A stretch of 64,000 bases of DNA from positions 868,001 to 932,000 of the forward strand of contig CAXXKC010000003.1 of assembly GCA_963674835.2 (NCBI GenBank), in the 5' to 3' direction. Every line of letters starts with the position of its first letter. Positions within the stretch are counted from its first letter, which is position 1. Positions 54,072-62,648 of the stretch are shown one piece after another. This DNA is from G963674835 sp963674835 (GTDB lineage: Bacteria > Planctomycetota > Planctomycetia > Pirellulales > Thermoguttaceae). A program made the translations under genes and the position numbers. Below the pieces are notes generated by a model. The model made no database searches. It was not told the origin of the DNA and saw nothing but the letters and a program-made list of their open reading frames with translations.

Positions 54072-56042
54072 ATGAACGCCTCCATTCGATCGGTCGCCAC
54101 CTGGGCACTGTCCGCGATCTTGCTCCTGGGCGTTCACCTGGCAACCCCGTCCGCCGCCAATGCCGAACCTCGCCCACGCGATATCTACTACGCCTTTCTT
54201 GCCGATGGCCATCGCTACGGTTTCCAGCACACCACCGTAACCAGGCTTCCCGACGGCAATTTCCGCTACGCACTCGAGTCGCGCATCCTCGTCGATCTTT
54301 TCGGCACTCAGAAGCAGGAACTCACCGAACGCACCGAGTTAGTCATCGCGCCCGACTACACACCGATCTCCGTCCAAACCGAAACCACCGGCCCCGCTGG
54401 AAAGCTCACCGCCACGGCGCACGTCGAGCAACGCAAGCTTCATGTTGATCTGAAACGCGAAGCCTTCAAAACGGTCCGAACCATCGACCTCGACGGCACG
54501 GTCGTCTTCCACGCCTGCCTCCCCGACTGGCTCAACGAATCTGCCGGCAAGGCGCCTACCAACCCGAGGAAGTTCCGCATCGTCGAGTCCGACACCTTCC
54601 TTACCTGGGACGCCACCGCCCAGCCGCAGAAAACCGCCGACGGCTCGTCTCTCTGGAATGTCGACCTGGGCCTCGAAATCGGCCAAGGTCAGATGACCTT
54701 TGGCCCCGACGGTATTCTCCAGTCCGTCCGAATGCAGATCCCGCCCATTCGCATCGAGCGATGCACTCCGCTGGAAGCCCACGACATCCAGTACCTCACG
54801 GTCAAGGGCCGCCAAGTTCTCAGCTTCCCCATCACCAAGCCGATTGCCCGCCCCGATCGGCTCACTTCGTTGAAGGTAACGCTCCAGTGGACCGGGCTAC
54901 CTCGCGATCAACTCAACCTCGAGGACGAGCGGCAGCACATCGCCGATGCCTCCGACAACGACGACAAGCACCGCGTCGTTCTCGACATCCGCCCCATCCA
55001 ACCCGTCCAGCAACCGCTGAAATACCCCATCGACGACAGCAACTTCGCCGCGTGCCTTGCCGACACTCGCTTCATCAAACCCTCCGACGACGCCATCCGC
55101 GCCACGGCCCGCCAATGGACCCAAGGCTGTACCAACTCGCTCGATGCGGCCCGCGCCCTCAGCAAGGCGATCGGCAACCATCTCCGCGGTGGAACGCTCG
55201 TAGCCGAAACCCTGTCCGGCCCCGAAGTCCTCCAGACCAGGCAGGGCAAGTGCAGCGAGCACGCTACACTCTTCGCCTCGCTGGCCCGTTCGCTTGGCAT
55301 TCCCACCCGCATAGTGCTCGGCATGCGCATGATCGCCGGCCAGTGGATGGGCCACATGTGGAACGAGGTCTATGTCGGACGCTGGATCACCGTCGATAGC
55401 ACGGTCAACGAAGTCGGCGATTCCATGCAGCTAGTCAAGCTCGTGCATAGCGACACCGTCTTCGGCACCCAGGCCGCCCGCTGGAAGCTCACTGAAAGCC
55501 TCGATGTTTCCATCGACGATTTCCAAACTGCCCCTGTCGCCGTCGACAGCCGCTACAAGACGGGTATCGAAGCGCAAACCTACACCAACGTCGATCATGC
55601 CTGCCGCCTCACCGCCCCCAGCGACGACTGGTCCCTCGAAGACAAATCCAAATCTGGAGCGACGGTCATCCGCTTCAAAGTTCCCGATCCCGATGTCAAC
55701 ATCCACTTCGTCGTCTTTCCACTGCCGGAGACGATCGACCCCGTAGTACTCGTCGGTGCTCGCAAGCTCCGTTTCGCGTCGCTCTACAAGCAGTTCAGGA
55801 TTCTCAAAGACGCCGAGTACAAGACCGGACCTGTCACCGGCCGGATCTTCGTCTTCCAGCGCGCCGCCGGCTCCAAAGACACCGGCACCATCCTCACCAC
55901 CGAGGTCCTCTGGCGAAGCGGCGGCTCCGGTTTCCTGCTCAACCTGATCGCCGAGAAATCGGCCCACGACAAGTATCTGTCGAAGTTCACCGCACTGCTA
56001 AACAGCTTCCAAACACTCCCTACCCCGCCGCCTAAGCCCTAA
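54072..56042 (+). CDS. Exported transglutaminase-like protein
   Basis: 656 residues. A signal peptide (1-31, cut after ANA), a beta-rich N-terminal domain, then a transglutaminase-like domain with the triad Cys394 (GKCSEHATLF), His428 (GHMWNEV) and Asp442 (TVDST). A C-terminal domain (510-650) follows. Family members act as proteases or cross-linkers; the substrate is unknown. ATG at 54072, no strong ribosome site. A CACAGCCG/CGGCTGTG hairpin follows 50 bp after the stop. Confidence 0.87.
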   Translation: MNASIRSVATWALSAILLLGVHLATPSAANAEPRPRDIYYAFLADGHRYGFQHTTVTRLPDGNFRYALESRILVDLFGTQKQELTERTELVIAPDYTPISVQTETTGPAGKLTATAHVEQRKLHVDLKREAFKTVRTIDLDGTVVFHACLPDWLNESAGKAPTNPRKFRIVESDTFLTWDATAQPQKTADGSSLWNVDLGLEIGQGQMTFGPDGILQSVRMQIPPIRIERCTPLEAHDIQYLTVKGRQVLSFPITKPIARPDRLTSLKVTLQWTGLPRDQLNLEDERQHIADASDNDDKHRVVLDIRPIQPVQQPLKYPIDDSNFAACLADTRFIKPSDDAIRATARQWTQGCTNSLDAARALSKAIGNHLRGGTLVAETLSGPEVLQTRQGKCSEHATLFASLARSLGIPTRIVLGMRMIAGQWMGHMWNEVYVGRWITVDSTVNEVGDSMQLVKLVHSDTVFGTQAARWKLTESLDVSIDDFQTAPVAVDSRYKTGIEAQTYTNVDHACRLTAPSDDWSLEDKSKSGATVIRFKVPDPDVNIHFVVFPLPETIDPVVLVGARKLRFASLYKQFRILKDAEYKTGPVTGRIFVFQRAAGSKDTGTILTTEVLWRSGGSGFLLNLIAEKSAHDKYLSKFTALLNSFQTLPTPPPKP

Positions 56043-56093
56043 CAACCTCCCCTCGCTTAACCTCAACGAGCCGCGAGACCACCCCTCACCCAC

Positions 56094-56120
56094 CATGTAG
56101 CACAGCCGTCCCCGGCTGTG
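56094..56120. repeat. CACAGCCG/CGGCTGTG hairpin repeat (copy 4)
   Basis: CATGTAG, CACAGCCG, TCCC, CGGCTGTG. It differs from the other copies by one loop base. Confidence 0.8.
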
Positions 56121-56218
56121 CCCACTACGCTTGCACGACCGAGGCCACCGCTCAGGGCGTTTTCCAGCAAGCCAGAACGCCTGCCAGCAAGATCCCCAAC
56201 CAAACCTCAAGAAATGCT

Positions 56219-56260
56219 ACAGTCCGGGCGGCCCATGGTGGTGGGCCGGCTCCGGACTGT
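56219..56260. other. Two-part hairpin (possible ncRNA or attenuator)
   Basis: ACAGTCCGG (56219-56227) pairs perfectly with CCGGACTGT (56252-56260), and inside it GGCCCA (56230-56235) pairs with TGGGCC (56242-56247) around a 6-nt loop. TTTCCCCCC follows. Very stable; not a T-run terminator. Confidence 0.5.
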
Positions 56261-56403
56261 TTCCCCCCCTGGGAACATGCATTGTGGGCCGGTCGCTGCC
56301 GATCGCAGATCCGCTGTTGCTCGGACACCGCGTGGCACGTGTTTCGTTGTCGAATGCGACGCAGAATCTCATCGGCTGATTCGGCCCGACTCCTTTGGCA
56401 ATA

Positions 56404-56443
56404 TTTGCCGGTTGCTCGGTTTCTGCTTTTCCGAGCCGGCAAA
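56404..56443. other. Hairpin upstream of the MotA/ExbD-like module
   Basis: TTTGCCGG (56404-56411) pairs with CCGGCAAA (56436-56443); CTCGG (56415-56419) pairs with CCGAG (56431-56435), 3-nt bulge. It overlaps the GGCAA-TAT-TTGCC inverted repeat. Confidence 0.5.
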
Positions 56444-56836
56444 CTGGCCCTCGCCATCTCACCTTCCGGCCGGGCCGCCGATCGCGTCATCCAATCCATC
56501 AACCACACTCGTCGCGCAATCATCGGCATTCCGCCGTTCCGTCTGCCACGCACTCCTGTATGACCTGACTCGCCAACTCCGCACCCAACCAGCCTTCGCA
56601 GTCCCTCTCCCTTCACACGCCAGCTGTCCCCTCTCGACGCACCCACCATCCGACCCGTTCCTTTCTCCGGATTGGGCTCATCAACTTTGCCGGTTGTACC
56701 GATTTTGTGGGTGGCGCCGATGGCCGTCTGCGCCGTGGGCTCGCCCACCGATCGCGCGACCCCCTCGACTGTCCAGTACCCAGGTCCCCGATCATCGGCA
56801 CCGGCTCACCACGTCGCCCATCCAAGGAAATCGACC

Positions 56837-58147
56837 GTGAACAAGCTCAGCCGCCTCATCCTCGCACTGTTCCGCTCACCGATCCTCTGGGGTGGCCTCG
56901 CTAGCGCCGCTTTCTTCGCCCTCATCCACACCGGCATCTCCGGAAGCGATCTCTTCAAACGCTACTGCGTCGGGCACCCCGTCGAATACGTTGAAACCAT
57001 CCTCTTCTTCATCGGTCTGGCCGCCCTTATCATCCGGGCACTCGATCTCGCCGTTCAGTTCCAAGGGCTCTCCAGGCCGCTCTTGGGGTCCTCGCCCCAC
57101 GGATCCCATTCCCTGACCGATTGCGATGCTCTCGCCGCTCGCCTGGCACGGCTCCCCGAGCGACGCCAGGACGAGTACCTCGTCCGCCGCCTACGCAAAA
57201 GCCTGGACTACCTCCGCCGCCGCCAGTCCTCCCAAGGACTCGACGACGAGCTGCGCTACCTCGCCGACATCGACGCCGAACAAGCCCACGCCGAATACGG
57301 CCTCGTCCGCATCTGCATTTGGGCCATCCCCATCCTTGGCTTCTTGGGCACCGTCATCGGCATCACCATGGCCATCGCGCGGCTTTCCCCGCAGGCCCTC
57401 GAAAACTCGCTCCCGGTCGTCGTCGCCGGGCTCGGCGTCGCCTTCGACACTACCGCGCTGGCCCTCGCCCTTTCCATGGTCCTCTACTTCATTCAGTATT
57501 TCGTCGAGCGGCGCGAATCCACGCTCCTCACCATCGTCTCCGACCGCGTCGAAACCGAGCTCATGGACCGCTTCGAGGCCGTCCCCTCCGGAGCCGATGG
57601 CCAACTCGTGCTCATCCGCAAGATGGGCGAGACCATCCTCGGCGCCATGGAACAGCTCGTCCAACGCCAGGCCGAAATCTGGCGGGCGTCCCTCGAAACC
57701 ACCCACGATCGCTCGTCGCGCATGCTCGATGCCGCCGGCCAGCAGTGGCAGAAGACCATCGCCGCCGCCCTCTCCGACAGCCTCCAGACCTTCGCCACCT
57801 CCCTAGACAGTTCCTATCAAACCGCCGAAGAAAACAACCGCCGTCACTGGACCCAGCTCCAGCAATCGCTCTCCGAATACACCACCGCCCTCGGCGGCGC
57901 GCAGAACTCGCTCGTCGAGAAGGCCGAAGTGCTGGCTCGAGCCGTCGACGCGACCGGCCAGGTGGCCAAGCTCGAAGAAAACCTCAATCGCAACCTGGCC
58001 GCACTCGCCGGCGCCAAGAACTTCGAACAAACCGTCATGAGCCTGGCGGCTGCCATCCACCTGCTCAACGCTCGACTGGGCGATGCCCCCGCCAACGCTC
58101 CCACCGTGCAACTCGGGTCCGGCAAACGCGCGAGCCAAGCGGCATGA
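56837..58147 (+). CDS. MotA/TolQ/ExbB-like proton channel family protein
   Basis: 436 residues. The start is GTG at 56837, with AAGGAAA 9 nt upstream. Two membrane segments near the N-terminus (LWGGLASAAFFALI, VETILFFIGLAALII) and two in the middle (ICIWAIPILGFLGTVIGIT, then LGVAFDTTALALALSMVLYF), the latter typical of the MotA/TolQ/ExbB channel family. A C-terminal region (285-410) is helical and likely coiled coil. It overlaps the following gene by 4 bp. Family members use the proton or sodium gradient to drive partner proteins. Confidence 0.87.
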   Translation: MNKLSRLILALFRSPILWGGLASAAFFALIHTGISGSDLFKRYCVGHPVEYVETILFFIGLAALIIRALDLAVQFQGLSRPLLGSSPHGSHSLTDCDALAARLARLPERRQDEYLVRRLRKSLDYLRRRQSSQGLDDELRYLADIDAEQAHAEYGLVRICIWAIPILGFLGTVIGITMAIARLSPQALENSLPVVVAGLGVAFDTTALALALSMVLYFIQYFVERRESTLLTIVSDRVETELMDRFEAVPSGADGQLVLIRKMGETILGAMEQLVQRQAEIWRASLETTHDRSSRMLDAAGQQWQKTIAAALSDSLQTFATSLDSSYQTAEENNRRHWTQLQQSLSEYTTALGGAQNSLVEKAEVLARAVDATGQVAKLEENLNRNLAALAGAKNFEQTVMSLAAAIHLLNARLGDAPANAPTVQLGSGKRASQAA

Positions 58148-60135
58148 AACGTTCTCCCACGGCCAGAAGCCGACGATCGAACCGGCAGGAGTCGGGCGTC
58201 TCGCTCTTCCCCTTCCTCGCCGTGCTCATGTGTACCATGGGCGCTCTGGTCGTCCTCTTGGTCGTCATCAGCCGCCAGGCCCACCTCCAGGCCGCCGAGG
58301 CCGCCCGCACTCTCCAGGACAAATCGGCCCGCACCGAGGAAGACCTCCGCGCCGCCCGCGAACTCGTCCAACTGCAGATCTCCCAACTCAAAACATCCCG
58401 CGAGAAGACCGAGACCCAACTGGCCGACGCGCGTCTCCAACTCGGCCACATCGAAGACCACATGCGCCGACTTCGCGACCAGTTGGTCGCCCTCCAGTCC
58501 GCTGGCTCCGAACTCAACAACCTCGACTCCTCCCGCAACCAACAGCGCCAGCAACTCCTGGCCGAGCTCCAACGCCTCCAAAACTCCCTCGCCGAGGCCC
58601 GCCAGCGTCTGGCCGACGCCCAGCAAGCCGCCCTCAAGCAACCCAAGAGCTTTGCCGTCGTTCCCTACCAGGGGCCCAACGAAACCCGCCGCCGGCCGAT
58701 CTACCTCGAATGCTGCGAAGACGCCGTCATCCTCCAGCCCGAAGGCATCCGTTTCACCGCCGACGACTTCAGCGGCCCGCTCGGCCCCGGCAATCCCCTC
58801 GAAGCCGCCCTCCGCGCGACCCGCGAGTACCTCCTCGCTACGCACGCCATCCCAGGCGACGGCTCCGCCGAGCCGTATCCCCTGCTCCTCGTGCGTCCCG
58901 ACGGCATCGCGACCTACTACGATGCCATGGCCGCCATGCGATCCTGGAACTACGACTTCGGCTACGAGATGATCGACGAAGAGTGGAAGCTCAAGTTCGA
59001 CCAGCCCGATCCCCGCCTCGCCGAAGTTGTCCGTCAGACCGTCGACATGGCCCGCCTCCGTCAACAGCGCCTCGCCGAAGTGGCCCCGCGATGTTACGGC
59101 AACGGCTCCGCCACCTCCTCGTCCTCCTCGCAGCCCGTCTACCGCGCCTCGCCGACGCGCGGTGGCGTCGTGATCGACGGGGCCAACCCCTCCGCCCAAA
59201 CCGGCACCATCATCCACCAAACGCGTCCCTCAGGCATGCTCTCCGGCGACTCCGGTTCCTCCTCGTCCTCCTCGCAGCCCGTCTACCGCGCCTCGCCCAC
59301 GCGCGGCGGCGTCGTGATCGACGGGGCCAACCCCGCAGCCCAAACCGGCACTATTACCCAACAGACGCGTCCCTCAGGCATGCTCTCCGGCGACTCCGGT
59401 TCCTCCGAGCAAGCACCCGCCGCCATCGACCGCGAAGGAGTCATCCGGCGGCCCGACCGCACCCCGAATCCCGACGAACCCGCGCCCGACAAGACCAACG
59501 TCGCTCTTCGTCCCGGCGAGTGGGTTCCCTACCAACGTCCCGACCGGCCCTCGTCGGCCCCACAAAACGCCGACCAGAAACCGGAGGACCGTCGAAAACC
59601 TCCCGACCGCAGCCAATCGGCCGACGCAGCCAACTCCGCCGCCGGCTCCAAATCCGCCGACGATGCCAAGTCCACCGCCAGCTCCGCATCGGCCAACGGT
59701 GGCAAGCAGCCCGAGCACGACCAGCAGCCCCCGTCTGACCAGCAAAGCTCCGCGCACCACGACGCCTCGCTCCGAAGCCTCGCCGAGACCCGGGGTCCCA
59801 ATTGGGGCCTTCCCGGCGCGCCGGCCCGCTGCGTGCCCATCACGCGACCGATCCACCTCGAGTGCTACACCGACCGCTTCGTTCTTCCCGCCGACCAGGG
59901 CCGCGGCAGAGCCAGAGAAATCCCTCTTCGCTCCGGCACCCGAGACTCCGTCGACGACGTCGTCTCCGCCGTCTGGGATCGCATGGATTCGTGGGGAATC
60001 GCCGGTCGCGACATGTACTGGAAGCCCATCCTCAAAGTCTACGTAACCCCCGGCGGCGAAGGCCGCTTCAAAGACCTCCAGGCCCTCCTCAAAGACAGCG
60101 GCCTCGAAGTCCAACAAATCACCGCCCCTCAGTAG
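58144..60135 (+). CDS. Large ExbD/TolR-like membrane protein with coiled coil and duplicated linker
   Basis: 663 residues. One N-terminal membrane segment (about 20-43, SLFPFLAVLMCTMGALVVLL), then a coiled coil (about 45-170), a domain (175-330), a low-complexity linker, and a C-terminal domain (about 560-660). The two folded domains start alike (RRPIYLECCEDAVIL and TRPIHLECYTDRFVL), suggesting an internal duplication. The linker holds a tandem 144-bp duplication (59121-59264, 59265-59408). Unlike ExbD/TolR, no aspartate lies in the membrane segment. ATG overlaps the stop of the upstream gene. Confidence 0.8.
   Translation: MKRSPTARSRRSNRQESGVSLFPFLAVLMCTMGALVVLLVVISRQAHLQAAEAARTLQDKSARTEEDLRAARELVQLQISQLKTSREKTETQLADARLQLGHIEDHMRRLRDQLVALQSAGSELNNLDSSRNQQRQQLLAELQRLQNSLAEARQRLADAQQAALKQPKSFAVVPYQGPNETRRRPIYLECCEDAVILQPEGIRFTADDFSGPLGPGNPLEAALRATREYLLATHAIPGDGSAEPYPLLLVRPDGIATYYDAMAAMRSWNYDFGYEMIDEEWKLKFDQPDPRLAEVVRQTVDMARLRQQRLAEVAPRCYGNGSATSSSSSQPVYRASPTRGGVVIDGANPSAQTGTIIHQTRPSGMLSGDSGSSSSSSQPVYRASPTRGGVVIDGANPAAQTGTITQQTRPSGMLSGDSGSSEQAPAAIDREGVIRRPDRTPNPDEPAPDKTNVALRPGEWVPYQRPDRPSSAPQNADQKPEDRRKPPDRSQSADAANSAAGSKSADDAKSTASSASANGGKQPEHDQQPPSDQQSSAHHDASLRSLAETRGPNWGLPGAPARCVPITRPIHLECYTDRFVLPADQGRGRAREIPLRSGTRDSVDDVVSAVWDRMDSWGIAGRDMYWKPILKVYVTPGGEGRFKDLQALLKDSGLEVQQITAPQ
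59121..59408. repeat. Tandem 144-bp in-frame duplication
   Basis: Two near-identical 144-bp units in the linker of the ExbD-like gene; each encodes 48 residues beginning SSSQPVYRASPTRGGVV and ending MLSGDSGS. The second unit differs at a few positions, mostly synonymous. In-frame period. Confidence 0.85.
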
Positions 60136-60182
60136 AGCCCAAACCCGAACCCCTAGTTCCTAATCCCTAATCCCCAACCCGC

Positions 60183-61196
60183 ATGCCTCGCCGCAGCTCC
60201 CAATCCGATGGCGCCGTCGGCCACGACTCCTTCCTCGACGTGGTCGCCAACATCGTCGGCATTCTGATCGTCCTGGTCATCGTCGCCGGGCTGCGCGCGC
60301 AGAACGCCCCCGTCCAGGCGGCCGACTCCCAGGACGCTCTCAAGCCGATGGCCGCCGCACTCCAGCGCGACGACGCCACCCAGCGCCAACTCTACGACGA
60401 TGTCATGCAGATCGCCGGCCAGATGGAGAACGTCCAACGCGAAACAGTTCTCCGCCAAATCGAGCGCAACCGGCTCGCCACGATCGTTGCCGCCTTGCAG
60501 CGCCAGCTACAAACCCGCCGCGCCGAACTGAGCGGCGACGACAAAGAGGAATTCGACCTCAAACGCAGCCTCGCCGACGCCCGGCGCCAACTCGACCAAC
60601 TCGACGAGCAAGCCCGCCAGGCATCCGCGGCCACCCCCGACGCCACCGTCGTCGAGTCCTATCCCACGCCGCTGGGCAAGGTCGTCGACGACAACGAGGT
60701 CCACTTCCAGCTCCTCGGCGGCCGCATCGTCCTCATCCCTCTCGACCAACTGGTCGAACGTTTCCGTCTCGACGCCCGGCGGCAGCTCTACAAGCTCCTC
60801 GACACCCCGGAGCTCACCGAGACCATCGGGCCCATCGACGGCTTCCGCATGCGCTACACGCTCCAGCGATACGACGATCATATCGACGCACGCACCGGCC
60901 GGGGTGGCGGCACCTATGCGCGCCTCATTCGCTGGACCCTCATCCCCCAGTCCAACCAGCTCGGCGAGACAACCGACGACGCCCTTGCCGGCGGATCCGC
61001 ATTCCGCGACGCACTCGCACACCTCCATCCCGGCCGCACAACGATCACCATCTGGACCTACCCCGAGAGCTTCAACGACTTCCGCCGCATCAAAAAAGAG
61101 CTTTACCGCCTCGGCTTCGCCACCGCCGGGCGTCCCCTCCCCGATGGCATCCCCATCTCCGGATCTCCCGATGGCTCAAAATCCTCCGCCGAGTAG
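60183..61196 (+). CDS. Second ExbD/TolR-like coiled-coil membrane protein
   Basis: 337 residues. One N-terminal membrane segment (17-37) containing Asp19 (SFLDVVANIVGILIVLVIVAG), placed like the functional aspartate of ExbD/TolR/MotB. A coiled coil follows (about 60-150) and a C-terminal domain (165-320) of unknown fold. It follows the first ExbD-like gene by 47 bp. The two partners seem to divide the ExbD features, suggesting a heteromeric stator-like complex. Confidence 0.8.
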   Translation: MPRRSSQSDGAVGHDSFLDVVANIVGILIVLVIVAGLRAQNAPVQAADSQDALKPMAAALQRDDATQRQLYDDVMQIAGQMENVQRETVLRQIERNRLATIVAALQRQLQTRRAELSGDDKEEFDLKRSLADARRQLDQLDEQARQASAATPDATVVESYPTPLGKVVDDNEVHFQLLGGRIVLIPLDQLVERFRLDARRQLYKLLDTPELTETIGPIDGFRMRYTLQRYDDHIDARTGRGGGTYARLIRWTLIPQSNQLGETTDDALAGGSAFRDALAHLHPGRTTITIWTYPESFNDFRRIKKELYRLGFATAGRPLPDGIPISGSPDGSKSSAE

Positions 61197-61204
61197 CCGC
61201 CCCT

Positions 61205-62560
61205 TCAATCGGCCGTCGCCACCGCGATCCCCCGTTCGACCGCCGCGCAAATCCGGTCCAGCTCGTCCAACGTAATCGCCAGCGGCGGCATGATCACCAC
61301 CACGCTCCCCAGCGGCCGCAACAGCACCCCTTCGCTCCGCGCGTGCCGGCACACCCGCATGCCCCGTTGCTCCGCCCACGGATACGGCTCCTTCGTCCCA
61401 CGATCCCGAACCAGTTCCACCGCGCCGATCAGCCCGCACTGCCGCACGTCGCCCACGTGTGGCAACCGCGCCATCCTCGCCAGATGCTCCTCCAGCCGCG
61501 CGATCTTCGGCCGCACGAGTTCGAGCGTCCCCTCCTCCTCAAACACGTCCAGCGTCGCCATCGCCACCGCCGCCCCCAGCGGATTGCCCCCGTACGTATG
61601 CCCGTGGAAGAAGGTCTTCGACTCTGCATACTCCCCCAGGAAAGCCTGCCAGATCTCGTCTGTCGTCAGCGTCGCCGCCAGCGGCAGATAACCGCCCGTC
61701 AGCCCTTTGGCCAGGCACATCAGGTCAGGCGTCACCCCTTCCTGCTCACACGCGAACATCCGACCCGTGCGTCCCATGCCCACCGCCACCTCATCCGCGA
61801 TCAGCAGCACGTCGTACCGCCGCGTCAGCTCCCGCACTCCGGCCAGGTACCCGCGCGGATGCACGATCATCCCCGCCGCCGCCTGAACCAGCGGCTCGAT
61901 CACCATCGCCGCAATCCGCTCATGGTGCTCCGCCAGCACCCGCTCCACCTGTCCCAGGTAATACTCCAGCGCATCGGCTCGCGCAACCCCCTTCGGCAAT
62001 CGGTAACCGTCCGGCGCCGCCACGCGCATCGTCCCAAACAGCAGCGGCTCGAACATCGCATGAAACCGCTCCACCCCGCCCACGCTCACGCTCCCCAGCG
62101 TGTCGCCGTGATACGCGTCGCCCAACGCCACGTACAACGTCTTCTCCGGCCGTGGGTCGCGCCGCTGCCGCCAGTACTGAAAGGCCATCTTCACGGCCAC
62201 TTCCACTGCCGTCGCGCCGTCGTCGGAGAAGAACACATGCTCCAAGCCGCGCGGCGCCAACTCGACCAGCCGCTTGGCCAGCCGGATCGTTGTCGGATTC
62301 GAGCTCCCCAGCGACGTCACGTGCGCCACTCGCCCCAGTTGCTCGCGAAGCGCCGCATCCAGCCGCGGATGCCGATGCCCATGCACGTTGCACCACAGGC
62401 TGCTCACCCCGTCGAGATACTCGTTCCCCTCGACGTCGACCAGCGTACACCCCTCGGCGCGTTCCAGAATCAGCGGCTCATACTCGGCCATCTGCGTGAA
62501 CGCGTGCCACACGATCGTCCGATCCCACCGCTCCAGCTCTTCCCGACTCGCTTCGCTCAC
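61205..62560 (-). CDS. bioA: Adenosylmethionine-8-amino-7-oxononanoate aminotransferase
   Basis: PLP enzyme of biotin synthesis that transfers the amino group from SAM to KAPA. It has 451 residues. Motifs: WHAFTQMAEYEPLIL (BioA-type N-terminus), SLWCNVHGHRHP, DDGATAVEVAVKMA, ADEVAVGMGRTGRMFAC and the PLP lysine in CLAKGLTGGYLPLAATL. The start is GTG at 62560 with GAGGAGAAGCG upstream. No other bio gene is nearby. It converges on the ExbD-like gene (8-bp gap). Confidence 0.95.
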   Translation of the reverse strand: MSEASREELERWDRTIVWHAFTQMAEYEPLILERAEGCTLVDVEGNEYLDGVSSLWCNVHGHRHPRLDAALREQLGRVAHVTSLGSSNPTTIRLAKRLVELAPRGLEHVFFSDDGATAVEVAVKMAFQYWRQRRDPRPEKTLYVALGDAYHGDTLGSVSVGGVERFHAMFEPLLFGTMRVAAPDGYRLPKGVARADALEYYLGQVERVLAEHHERIAAMVIEPLVQAAAGMIVHPRGYLAGVRELTRRYDVLLIADEVAVGMGRTGRMFACEQEGVTPDLMCLAKGLTGGYLPLAATLTTDEIWQAFLGEYAESKTFFHGHTYGGNPLGAAVAMATLDVFEEEGTLELVRPKIARLEEHLARMARLPHVGDVRQCGLIGAVELVRDRGTKEPYPWAEQRGMRVCRHARSEGVLLRPLGSVVVIMPPLAITLDELDRICAAVERGIAVATAD

Positions 62561-62648
62561 CGCTTCTCCTCTTCGCAGTCCGCACAGCTCCACATGGCCC
62601 GGGCAAGGCGCAGCATGCGCCCGTCACGTGTCGCCCCGATCGCCCCGG

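Larger units (their letters stand above)
56043..56836. other. Long intergenic region with strong hairpins
   Basis: About 790 bp without a gene. It contains a CACAGCCG hairpin (56094-56120), a long two-part hairpin (56219-56260), a second hairpin (56404-56443) and a GGCAA-TAT-TTGCC inverted repeat (56397-56409). TTTGCCGGTTG occurs twice (56404 and near 56690). A small RNA or a structured leader of the downstream operon is possible. Confidence 0.5.

Noticed and set aside
57121..58143. A 5' extension of the large ExbD-like gene by 341 codons
   Set aside because: It overlaps the MotA/TolQ-like gene in another frame and has arginine/proline-rich nonsense composition. The coupled ATG at 58144 is far better.
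59121..59408. CRISPR-like or VNTR array
   Set aside because: Only two units of 144 bp, in frame inside a gene, without spacers.
56837..61196. Zorya-type anti-phage system
   Set aside because: A MotA-like and single-pass partner proteins recall ZorAB, but no ZorC, ZorD or ZorE and no other defence gene lies nearby, and there are two partners.
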